A stretch of DNA of 64,000 bases from contig CM061141.1 of NCBI GenBank assembly GCA_030789695.1, positions 199,629,600 to 199,693,599 on the forward strand. Reading direction: 5' to 3'. The position numbers and the translations under genes are program-made. Below the pieces are notes generated by a model. It was not told the DNA's origin and searched no databases. It saw only the letters and a program-made list of their open reading frames with translations. Position 1 is the stretch's first letter. Every line of letters begins with the position of its first letter. This DNA comes from Scilla litardierei (Eukaryota; Streptophyta; Magnoliopsida; Asparagales; Asparagaceae). Below, one piece after another: positions 45,570-55,708 of the stretch.

Positions 45570-46532
45570 TGTTACGCCTATTTGACCGGGCCCAAAAGAC
45601 ACGAGCCCAGGAGCCCGACTACTGGTCAAGAGCCCATCTGCATCCTCAAGAGCCCATTCCGCAAAGGCCCTATAAGGGACCCTCTCGAACGTCGATCCGA
45701 CCCGGCCCCAATAACCCGCTGGTCACTCGCCCACTCCTGCGAAAACCACTCCCCCGGACGCGCGACCACTAAATAGCGATAATGGGGAGGTGCTGGCATG
45801 GCGGAGAGAGCGGCGGCGAGGGGGGACTGATGGGGCACGATCGATGGCAGGCGTGGGACGTGGGCCAGAGTCAATCACGCTGGGAGCTGTACAAAAGGGC
45901 CAGGAAGACGACAAAGAAAGGGGCCGCATCTCAGGTAACAAAACCTAAGGTACTCCATCAACGACCTCGTTCCCCCAATTCATCTCCTTCCTCCCCCGCT
46001 CGCGCCGAGAGACGCCGTTACGATCTCCTCACGAGTCGAACCGTCTCCGCCGGGCCTCCTTTCTCAGATCTCTATCTGACTTAGGCATCGGAGGGGATTT
46101 GGCCGGAACCAAGGTCCGGCCCCCTGACGAGCGTTCTCGTCTACGCAGGTGGACAGCTGATCAACAAGCCGAGGCTCCCCCTCGCCCCTCGCCGACCACG
46201 CAACCTGCTGGACGATTGAGGCTTCCCCTCGTCGTCCGATCGCCGGAGCCGAGCGCTAACCACCGAGGCCGAGCGCCTCAACCCGGGCCGAGGCTTCCCC
46301 TCACCCTTCGTCGAACCCGCATCTAGCCGGACGACCGAGACTTCCCCTCGTCGTCCTTCTTCCGAGGACGCGCTCGTCTGTCCGAGGCCGAGCGTCTCAA
46401 CCAGGGCCGAGGCTACCCCTCGCCCCTTCTGCACCGATTCGAAGCCCCCGAGGGACCCGAAGCGGGCCCCTTGACCACGTTGACCGGGTTCACCACGGTC
46501 AATGCTTTGTAGTGAGAAAACACTCTGAAACA
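45570..46532 (+). repeat. E4 3' LTR
   Basis: 963 bp, TGTTACGCC to CTGAAACA, followed by GGTGG (46533-46537), the right copy of the target duplication. Confidence 0.93.
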
Positions 46533-46537
46533 GGTGG

Positions 46538-48854
46538 ATTTTTTCCTTACGTGGGGTTTTCGTCTCCGTAGCTTTCATTTTCGATCGTTTCGTCGTGATT
46601 TTCTAGCTTCTTCCTTAGAATCGTTGATCTTGGAGTAAGTCACTCATGACGAACTTCAAATCACTCATATTTTAGAGTTAGAGTGATCCTAGAAGCCGTA
46701 GGATTCTTCCCGAAGCTTCGCGCTTCGATTCGGCACTTTTAGTGCACTTTAGTTGGTTCAAGAAGGGGGACCAACCGACTAGATTGAGATCTAGTTGGTC
46801 AGAAACTCTACTGGAACCGACTAGTTCATTGAATCAACTGTACAGGAGTTACTGTTTACTCTTAGTCGGTCTAAGAACAATCACCGACTGACTAGATGTG
46901 AAACTAGTCGGTCAGAACTTGCTCTCAGACCGACTAGTTCCTTTGATAAATTTCACCTAAGTTACTTTTTATCGTTAGTCGGTCCAAGAACAACCACCGA
47001 CCGACTAGGTTGCAAACTAGTCGGTCAGCCATTGTTCTTTAACCGACTAATTCATTGACCATTTTGTCGACCTGAGTTACGGTTTGGTTTTAGTCGGTCA
47101 CAGTTGGTCGACCGACCGACTAGTTGTTAAACTAGTCGGTCAACAACCCTTCTTTGACCGACTAACTATTGTCGTAAACCTAGGGTTTGCCCAGCCACTG
47201 GCTGTGCCTATTTAAACCCCCCCAAACATTTTTCTTTCTTCTTTCATTTTCTCCTGAGCCTCCTTCTTCCCCAAATCATCATCCATCTTCCCCTAGCCTT
47301 CCTCCTTCATCAAGAGCCCCTCTCCCTCTCCATTTTGGCCGGCCATCACCTTTAGGCCGCCGGAAAACCCCCAAAACCCCCAAAATCCCATTTTCTCCAG
47401 ATTTCTCCATCCATTCCAGATCTGAACCGTGGTTCCCCGGATCATTTCCTCCGTTGCCGTGCTTGCTCGGCATCGATCTTTCGCTTCCTACGGTAGTGTT
47501 CGATATCTTAATATTCTCATAACCCATTTGTGTTTTTGTGAAACACTAATGTAAATGGATGTTGTTTTGATGATTGTTTCTCCATAACAGCGACTTTCCC
47601 CGTAGATTAGCAATTGCGAGACGAACCTTCGTGATCGTCATCCTCGGTGCTAGGCAAGTGAAACTTGCCACTTAGGGTATTAGGCCATGTCTTAGGCCAT
47701 TTGCTTGTTGTAGGCGTAAAAGAGACTAGGCGACGAAATGATACTCTCCTAGGCGCAATTCCTGGATCTTGCTTGACAACGAAGTTTGATCCGTCATTTA
47801 TCATGTTGCATAACTACCATGTCAAATTTAATTTCAATTAACGGTACGCAATTATCTGTTCATGTCATTGCATACTTGCTCGTTCATCGTGTTTGTGTAG
47901 CACACGCTACTTTAAAATGTAAGCTGCGGCGAGTATGATTTTGACTCCTACATCGTGACTTGAGGCTAGGTGCACCCCTATGCCAAATACACTTCCTGGC
48001 TCGTGATCCAGAAGCGAGCATAGTGTGTTGCTAATCCCAACGCTCGATACACGTGGAGGGGTAGGGTTAAACGGTCGCTTGAGCTTAGGAGTTGGCCCGA
48101 TCAGCCACTCTAGCCAAAAGACGGAAACTCTGAGCACAAAGTGAAAATCGTGTTAAGTGAATCATGTTAGGTGATTCGTGTTAAGTGAAAATCGTGATAA
48201 GTGATTCGTGAATTAGTGTTTTGGTAGCTTTTGCTACATCGTGCATGCTTGTCACTTCTTGTTCCTTTTAATTGTTGCATCATACTTAAATGTCATGTCC
48301 TTGCGTCTTACTTGAACTGTTAGGTTGTTAGTTTACTTTCAGTTCCCTTGCTCAAGTCTTTTAGACTTGCTGACATGTGCCCCTCTCTCTTTTGGGTGAC
48401 ACATGTTAGATCCTGAGCCAGAGTTCGTTGGTGAGGATGTGGTGTTTGCTGACGCTGAGTCGGAGCCTGCGTATGTGGAGGAGTACGTGGACACCGGGGA
48501 CCAGACTTAGTGTCTTCGTTGAGCTTTTCCTTTTATTTTAGACTGCTTTTGTTGTCGGTGCGCAGCACCAATACTTTGTTATGTTGTCGTTTTGTTGGCC
48601 TTGTTCTGGGGCCTTTAGAGTCTTTCCTTTAGCCTGGTGGCTTTTCTGGATGTTGAACTTAATTTTAAATGTTAGACAATTCTGAGATTTGAGATTTTAT
48701 TTCTGTCTCTCTTTTGTTATTATCTTTGTTCTGTTCGTGGTTATAGGGACCTGCATTTAATTAATTGACGCTTATCAGGCGTGTGGCTTCACAGCTCCAC
48801 TTCTGTGCGGACCTTCTCACGTCTCGTCTCCATTTCGGGAAGCGGGGCGTGACA
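46538..48854 (+). repeat. E3 3' LTR, remainder
   Basis: It continues exactly where 39251 stopped (ATTTTTTCCTTACG). It contains the CCGACTAG array (46775-47162), the TATA-like element near 47207 and the hairpin series (about 47653-48047), and ends GGGGCGTGACA at 48854. TCCTA follows. Confidence 0.92.
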
Positions 48855-50660
48855 TCCTACCAGTACCTGATGCAACTGGGACTAGTTTCTTCTTCCCATC
48901 TTTGATTTCAGCCTTGCGCCTAAGCTGGTCATCCACTTCCGCCTCCCATTCTGGATTGTCTATAGTAATGCCCTCAGGCAGTCTGTCGATTTCTTCCTCA
49001 ATATGGTCAATTAACAGTGACAGGAGTGCCATAGGGTTAGCATGCGCTCCCACCGTTGGTAGAATTTGCCCTGCCTCTGTGCACTCTGGTATGCGGATAC
49101 ACGGACCCGCCTTAGCCCCTGTCTCCTTGTAAAGCCCCGTGAATAATTCACTAGACCACCCAACAGTCAGGTCTCCATCATCTCTCAATTCTACACCAGT
49201 TGCTGCTTTGTCCCCAGCGCATGGAGCAATTGTTGCCACTTCATTCAAAGGAGGAGGTTCTATGTCATCATTCAGAAGATTATTACATCCTGGGCTTTTC
49301 TCATTCACATTGATATCACCAAGTACCTGGGTAATTCCACTCCCCTCCAAGGTGGGCAGTATCTAATTTTGTGTCAATATCAAGTGGTTAGTTTTGTCCT
49401 GGCCCTTTTGATTTGCATCTAATTGGATTGAAGGGAGCTTGGTCTTAGTGGGGCACTGCACATCAGTGTGTCCGAAACAGACACAACGACTGCATCGGGG
49501 GGGGGGGGGGTTCTCCTTCAAACTTGGTGTCAATAGTTACAATCGTATCATCCTCCATTTCCACTTCAAAAGATGAGACAATAGGGGTGGAAGCATCTAC
49601 TTCTATCAGACAACGAGCATAGGAGATTCTCTCCAAATAAGCGGTAGCTCGGTCAAAGCACATTGGTCTACCTAGAACTAAAGAAATAATATTTAGGCCC
49701 TCTAGATTCCACATATAGAGTGGGACACCATGCAGCTGCACCCAAACCGGGATAGATGAAAGGATATCACGGTCATGCCTCATACCTAGGCTCCATCTCT
49801 TGAGCACTACAAGTCGCTCGTCAAATAACCAAGGCCCGCCAGTCAAGATCCTTTTGCATTCCTCCTAAGATTCGAATCTGAAGTAAAAAAATCCGTTCTC
49901 CTTACTGTAAATTTGAGCCCTCTTCTTAGGCTTCCATAATCTGTCCTTCCAAGCAACCATTTGCCCGTAGTAGCGGATATCCCCTAATACATATCCCACA
50001 ATAGTATTCTTCCATTTTTCAGCTCCTTGTTGAACAAGGTCACTGGGGAATTTGGCACAGACAGTTCCATTATCCCTAATCTTTGGTGGGACGTGGGACA
50101 TGCCCAACGCCGAACCATATGTGCGACGATTAGCATATACATCTATCCAAGATAGTTTGGTGCATGTAGTATCAACATTGATATGTCCAATCGGCCTAAC
50201 AGGCATTCTATCAAACAGGTCACGCCCATGCCTAGCAGACTCAGGCTTCAAAGGAGGAGCAAACCTTGCATTTCTCTTAGGTGCCATCCTACGAGAGAAC
50301 CCATCTCCATTGACAGGGCACCACTGCTCCTATATGGATCACCGCCCTTAGTAGTCACCCTCTTACTCTGAACCAAGTGCCATCCATCCCCTCTATCCTC
50401 CACATCCCGACAGAAATCACCCTCCACTTGATGATCCGCCGGCTACCGGTGAACACCTACACCATTAGAGCCGTCGCCTGAGCCTCGATGACCCGTCAGA
50501 TCGCTACCTTCACGCCCGAGCCCTAGATCCGTAGGGGGGATAGGGCCCTTAGAATCCATGTGCCCCGAAGAAGCTTGGTCCACAGAGAGCCGATCCCCAT
50601 TGCCAAGTTCACCATCCTTGTTCCTTGCCACGCCGTTCTTCCCACCTGGGTCGCCGGAAT
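48855..50660 (-). pseudogene. LINE B ORF1 (DUF4283 and CCHC), broken and split
   Basis: The N-terminus is near 50660, with a possible start codon changed to ATC (G-E-G-D-S-G-D-P-G-G). The DUF4283 core is at 50287-49870 (W-I-D-V-Y-A-N-R-R, G-Y-V-L-G-D, F-Y-F-R-F-E), then 49846-49520 (G-G-P-W-L-F-D-E-R-L-V). A run of 14 G (49497-49510 on +) shifts the frame just before an intact zinc knuckle C-S-R-C-V-C-F-G-H-T-D-V-Q-C. The C-terminus continues at 49350-48860 and ends across E3 at 29483-29408, with a G-R-R-S-T-R-S motif and a stop overlapping the ORF2 ATG. Confidence 0.85.
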
Positions 50661-50690
50661 CGCCCTCTCCGATGATAGTGCTCGTTATAT
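48855..50690 (-). mobile_element. LINE B, 5' part (split by E3)
   Basis: Minus-strand ORF1 and short 5' end of the LINE whose ORF2 is at 25879-29411. The left edge is the E3 target duplication TCCTA. The right edge runs into a TA repeat at about 50688, where LINE C begins in the opposite orientation. Confidence 0.85.
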
Positions 50691-52310
50691 ATATATATAT
50701 ATATACTGGGCTTCAGGTAAACTGGGATAAAAGCACGGGTTTGTTTAGCAAGGGGGCAACTAAAAAGAAAGAATTAGCAGATTTGTTGGGGATCAAAATT
50801 GCTACAACAATTTCCACCTACCTTGAATTACCACTTTCTTCTAAATATCCAAGGACCATTAACTACGGAAGGTTAGTCGATAAATGCAAGAAGAGGATGT
50901 TGGGTTGGAGTTCATCGTTACTTTCTATAGTAGGACGTATTGAATTGGTGAGAACTGTGATATACGGGATTGTTGCGTTTTGGATGCACGCATTTCACAT
51001 TCCTATCAATATTATGAGAATCATCTCTTCTATGTGTCGACGGTTTATTTTGGGATTATCAAGAGCATCGGCTTGGGAAGACATCTGTAGACCAAAAGAG
51101 GAAGGCGGCATCGGATCAGGCTTCTGGAGCATTTAAATGCAGATGCAGGGTTAAAACTAACATGGAGATACCTAACTTCGGATAGCATTTGGGCTAAACA
51201 TATGGGGCTGAGGTATGTGACTGGAAATGGTTTCTTTGCGGCAAGAGGGACTGCGAAACAGTCAGGAACCTGGAAGATACTTCTAAACAGCCGAACAAGT
51301 TCTCTTAAGCTCATCCGCAGGTCAGTCAGGGATGGCCGTGAAACACTCTTCTGGATCGACCCTTGGACTGACAGAGGCCCGCTCTACACACATGGTGAGA
51401 TCCCTCCAGGTGCCGAGCTTAAGAGGGTTTGTGACTATTGGGTTGACGGAGAATGGATCACAGACCCGGTGTTAACCAGCATCAGGCCGATGTTTGAGTA
51501 ACAAAGGTTGAGAGCGGGCGCTGACGAATGGACTTGGTTACTGGGTGACAAGTTCTGTTTCAAACAAGCGTGGGAGGGGATTCGACAACGCGGCAATCCA
51601 TTTCAATTTCACAAATTAATTTGGTACAACCATCACTCCCCTAAAATGTCCATTAATTTGCTTCGTGCGTTCCAGAGCAAGCTTCTCACCTGAGATTTAA
51701 TGGGAAGACGGGGGATCCCTACTCCGGCCCATTGTGTATTATGCGAGGATGGCAAGGAAGAGAACATAGATCATCTATTTTTCGAGTGTAGCTTCTCTAA
51801 TTACATAATTAGCAGAGCTTCGCTAAAGCTCCATGTCTCAACTCAGGTTATTCCAAGATTAAGCGAGATTGGGAAGTTCTACCTTAACCGATTTGGGGGG
51901 AAAGAGGCCTGGGACATACTTGGCAAAACCGTGTTGGCCGCCTCGGTTTGGCATATTTGGAAGGAAAGGAATCGATGAATTTTTGATGGGGAGAAGAGAG
52001 GGAAGACCACCCTATTTGAGGAGATAGCCGCGGATATCAGAGTTATTTTGCATGATCTAGAACCGTCTACTAAAGAGGAAGCTACTGCATTTTCCCACTG
52101 GGGCTTTAGGGACTTGGGATGAGTTAGGAGTTTCCAATTTATTTTTGTAAATATATCTGCTGAGAATAGCTGCATTTGGGGTGTGGGATTGATAGTGGAG
52201 AGTGACGGTGCTTGTGCCCTATCCTCTCCCTATTGATACCACATGCCTAGATGTGCTATTATTGTAATTTGTATATCTGATCAATAAAGAACCATGCTAA
52301 CGTTCGAATA
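50690..52310 (+). mobile_element. LINE C: 5'-truncated LINE with 3' end
   Basis: It starts abruptly after a TA run, within RT (T-G-L-Q-V-N-W-D-K-S at about 50704), and runs to a 3' UTR with ATCAATAAAG and the GCTAAC tail at about 52299, then TA repeats. The 3' UTR is the same as that of LINE B (TGGAGAGTGACGGTGCTTGT), so both are one family. 5' truncation is normal for LINEs. Confidence 0.88.
50704..52122 (+). pseudogene. LINE C ORF2, C-terminal part, broken
   Basis: RT thumb and connection to about 51120, then a frameshift. From 51202 the frame is open apart from TAA at 51499, TGA at 51691 (probably CGA before) and TGA at 51976. The zf-RVT-like part (C-V-L-C-E-D ... H-L-F-F-E-C-S) is at about 51733-51790. 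It ends W-G-F-R-D-L-G at about 52122. No endonuclease or FADD box is present. Confidence 0.85.
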
Positions 52311-52321
52311 TATATATATAT

Positions 52322-52361
<40 letters not shown>

Positions 52362-52372
52362 TGTGTGTGTGT
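52300..52372 (+). repeat. TA/GT microsatellite between LINE C and LINE D
   Basis: TA and CATATA repeats, then GTGTGTGTGTGTG directly before the LINE D start codon. Confidence 0.85.
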
Positions 52373-52376
52373 GTGA

Positions 52377-54323
52377 ATGGATACCCGTGCGGCAACTGGA
52401 GATCCAAGCGGCGGCGGCCAGGTTTCGAGCTCAGGGAGTAAAGGAGATCCGGAGAAGTTTGAAGATCCAGGTGATACGGCAGTAACCTTCCCTTCGGTAG
52501 CAAACATGAAGCAGTCGAAATCCATCGGGAATCCAAGGGTGATTGATTCTCGGGGAGGCTCTTCTTCTACAACCGCAACCTTCAAGCAGGACAATGGAGT
52601 CTCTAATGGCTCTGGAAATGAGGATTTAAGTGGAGGATGGAAAACGGTAACTAGAAAGAAGGCCAATCCGGGATTGGGAGGGGTCGGGAATACTCAGGGG
52701 GGAAGAAGAAGCAAAGGTTTGGTTCAGCACTTTAGGAGTGGGGGATTCGGAGGTGTGCATCACCAACATCATCAGGCTCAAGATCGAGCTAACCAACTGG
52801 GAGGAACTGGTGCTTATAAGGTGTTTAGGAATTTGCCTGTAAGGCCTTCTATCGACTTTAAGGTAGACACAAATGTAACTAAGCTCTCATGGGCTGATAA
52901 ATGTGGTAACAGGCGATCGTATGGCATGGATCTTTCTATGGACTATGTGACTCCTTGTTTGGATGAAGATGGAACTGAAATTGCGAGGGTGACTAATACA
53001 CTTCTGGCAAGAGGTCAAGCCCAATGGAATAATACCCTTGTGGGGTATGTGCTAGGGGATATCCCCTATTATGGCCAAATCCAGGCATGGGTAGACAGAC
53101 TATGGTTCTTAAAGAAGTGGCTTAAGATTTACTGTAGGGAAAACAGCTTTTTCTACTTTAAGTTTGAGGAAGGCAAGGAATGTGAAAGAATTTTGCATGG
53201 GGGGCCATGGATGTTTGACGGTCGCCTTATAGTGTTGTAAAGATGGAGCTCCACCCTACGACATGAGCGTGACATCCTTTCTGCAGTTCCTGTATGGGCT
53301 CAACTTCACGGAGTCCAACTAGGCATGTGGACTAAGGAGATTTTCAACATTATTGCTTCCGTTATTTGCGTACCTTTTTGTTTGGATCGACAGACAGCAA
53401 AACTGGACAGAATTACCTACGCCTGCTGCCTTGTAGAAGTTCATGCTAAAAAGCCTATTCCAACCTCTGTCCCGGTTATGCTTGAGGACGGATCAAAAAT
53501 TTCAGTGGTTGTAAAGATTGAAGGAGAACCACCCAGATGCTCACATTGCATCTGTTTCGGCCATTCAAACACTCAATGCCTAGATAATATGAAGCTCCCT
53601 TCAATCCAAGATATCAGTATGGATGGCAAGAAGGCCAGCATTAGAGATAAAGAAATTCCGGGGAAAAGTCAGTCTGATAATAATAATAGTAGCGAAGGAA
53701 TGGTTGGGGGAAGCTCAAATACTCATGAAGAAGATGTGAACAACTTGCAAACTACTGTACCTATTACTGCAACTAAAGTTGTTACAACCACAACTAGAAA
53801 TGTGAACCGGCCAGTGGAAAATATGCTCTTGGAACGCAATATCATGCCTGCTAACATTGCAGCACAATATAAGGGTGATTGTCTCCGGAATAGGGCTTAG
53901 CATGGTCAAATTCATGTGCATCCAACAACTACGGCAAATGAACTCTTGGCAGACAAAGCACTGGAAATTCCGGTGGATGCAGTACATATCACTCCTGTTA
54001 GTAATGCCACCACACAAACTAAGCAGGCTTTGGGGCCCAATCTTCCAGCAGAGGATGATGCGAAGATGAATGGAATGCTCATGTGCCCACATCAAGCACC
54101 AAATGACACCCCAGTAACAGACCCCATGACCTTTATAAACCCTGAGTGGATTTCTGTTTCAGAGGATAGTAATAAACATGATTGTAGCAGAAGGGATCAG
54201 ATCAGAAATAATACTCACCAGGAGATAATTGGTGGGAGTACTAGGAGAAGTATGAGAATCAAGGAAGGGGCTTCGGGAAGCCCAATCAAACTAGTAATTA
54301 ATGAGTATATTCATATGGAATAA
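52377..54323 (+). pseudogene. LINE D ORF1 (DUF4283 and CCHC), two stops
   Basis: One frame of 649 codons with only two interruptions, TAA at 53238 and TAG at 53898, and no frameshift: the best preserved ORF1 here. Order: Gly/Ser-rich N-terminus; G-G-W-K-T-V-T box near residue 85; DUF4283 core (W-A-D-K-C-G-N-R-R, G-Y-V-L-G-D-I-P-Y, F-Y-F-K-F-E, L-H-G-G-P-W); zinc knuckle C-S-H-C-I-C-F-G-H-S-N-T-Q-C at about 53540-53581; a long polar tail; and a terminal S-T-R-R-S-M-R-I-K-E-G motif. It starts at the first Met after the microsatellite. Confidence 0.86.
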
Positions 54324-55708
54324 GCGAGGCCTCAATAATCCTATTAGGAGACGAGACCTACGCGATAGACTCAAGCTTATTTCGCCTACGATGGTAATCC
54401 TAGTAGAGACTAAATTGAAAGAAGGAGTCAGGAAATGGCGATCTTGTTTCCCCAAATATTGGAGTTTGTTTGATAATTTTAAATTGCATGCGGGGGAGAG
54501 AATTCTGATTGGCATGCATAGTGTGTGGTAGGCTACTATCCTATCTATTTCTACCCAACATATTACCTTGAGCTGTAAAAATGCCAGTGGGTTATTTATT
54601 GTTGTAACTGGAGTGTATGGGTCTAATAGTCGAAGCGAGAGGCACCAACTATGGAGGCTACTGGAATCTGATGTTGTTTTACAAAATGGAGAAGCTTGGA
54701 TAGTTGGGGGATTTCAATTGCATCAGGTACACGAAGGAGAAGATGTGAGGAAGGCGGTGTGATTTAAAAGTCCTGGATGAATTCAATGATTGTTTAAATA
54801 AGTGCTCACTTTCTGATGTCAAAACTGTGGGTAATCCAATAAGCTCGTTGCAATCAGAGGATAGGTGCATGAAGAATTGCGGCACGTTTAGACCGGGTCT
54901 TATGTAACCCTCGTTGGCTTGATGTCTTGCCAGAAGCCTTTGTTCAGTATTTGGGCTCAAACACTAGTGACCTTGCACCCATGTTAATCAAGCTCCTTCC
55001 GAAAATGGCTTCACATCCTAAGCCATTTCGATTCATCAATGCCTGTACGAAGCACCAAGGCTACCACGAGCTACTTGAATCATCTTGGAATTATCAGGTT
55101 GTGGGCTCCCCCATGCACATCCTATTTATTCGGCTGACGAATCTAAAATTAATCTTGCGGAACTGGTCTCAAAAACTGGCGTTAGGAGGGGAGGTTAAGA
55201 ACTATACAGCGGCTCTCCAAGAGGTTAGAAGCTTACCAACCCAACACTCGGATATTCTTTTACAGCTTCATGAACGAAATCTATCTAAAAAATTGAATGC
55301 AATTATTGAAATGGAGGAAGACATGTTACGTCAAAAGAGCAGACAAAACTGGCTTGCTCTGGGAGACAAGAATTCGAGATTATTTTATACGGCCATGAAA
55401 GCTAGACAAAGTCATAACAACTTGGGACACCTGATTAATGCAAGTGGAAGCCAGCACAACTCATTTGAGAATATACGGAATGATGCTTCCAATTTTTATA
55501 AAGACCTCTACACACAAAGCACCTATTCGAATGTATTTCCAAGATTGGTCACCAAGAGAATTGTTGCTGCTGATGCGGTGGTTTGGCTAGAGAGGAAAGT
55601 ATCAAATGATGAGATCAAGGAAGCGGTTTTCCAAATAGGGGTGGATAAATCTCCTGGCCCTGATGGGTATAATGGGTACTTCTTTCAGCATGGATGGAGA
55701 ATTGTAGG
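54301..55708 (+). pseudogene. LINE D ORF2, 5' part, broken
   Basis: The ATG at 54301 lies inside the end of ORF1 (23-base overlap, other frame): MSIFIWNKRGLNN. Endonuclease: V-E-T-K-L, TAG at 54529, a frameshift at about 54708 in the G-G-D-F-N box, and T-S-D-L where the catalytic S-D-H is expected. RT begins with K-S-P-G-P-D-G-Y-N near 55648 and ends at the E6 border. Confidence 0.85.

Larger units (their letters stand above)
39252..46532 (+). mobile_element. E4: non-autonomous Tat-type gypsy element with gag and an antisense gene
   Basis: LTRs 39252-40215 (964 bp) and 45570-46532 (963 bp) run from TGTTACGCC to CTCTGAAACA and differ by about ten substitutions and one indel. They are flanked by GGTGG at 39247-39251 and 46533-46537. 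The primer site is TGGCGCCGTCTGTGGGAA and a purine tract GATGGGGGCAAT precedes the 3' LTR. The interior (5,354 bp) holds a gag gene on the + strand, a 90-base tandem repeat and a three-exon gene on the - strand. There is no protease, RT, RNase H or integrase. It is recent and would need pol from a relative. Antisense extra ORFs are known from some Tat-lineage elements (for example Grande). Confidence 0.93.
29484..48854 (+). mobile_element. E3: Tekay-like chromovirus (Ty3/gypsy), with two nested insertions
   Basis: 5' LTR 29484-31857. Gag-pol 32004-39147 carries gag, zinc knuckles, protease, RT, RNase H, integrase and chromodomain. A polypurine tract is followed by the 3' LTR in two pieces (39194-39251 and 46538-48854). 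The pieces sum to 2,375 bp against 2,374 bp for the 5' LTR. A reverse solo LTR (34319-36935) and E4 (39252-46532) are nested inside. Target duplication TCCTG/TCCTA. The 5' LTR has lost both canonical ends (TG to TA, CA to TA), consistent with C-to-T decay. About six in-frame stops and one frameshift mean it is dead. Order of domains and the C-terminal chromodomain support the Tekay/Del clade. Confidence 0.92.
52373..55708 (+). mobile_element. LINE D: L1-type LINE cut by E6
   Basis: ORF1 52377-54323 and ORF2 from 54301. The element is interrupted in the RT domain at 55708 by the LTR of E6. GTAGG (55704-55708) should be the E6 target duplication; its partner and the rest of LINE D are outside the window. 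Confidence 0.88.

Noticed and set aside
50558..51136. A single 192-codon frame on the + strand
   Set aside because: It joins the antisense of LINE B ORF1 through a TA repeat to LINE C RT by chance.
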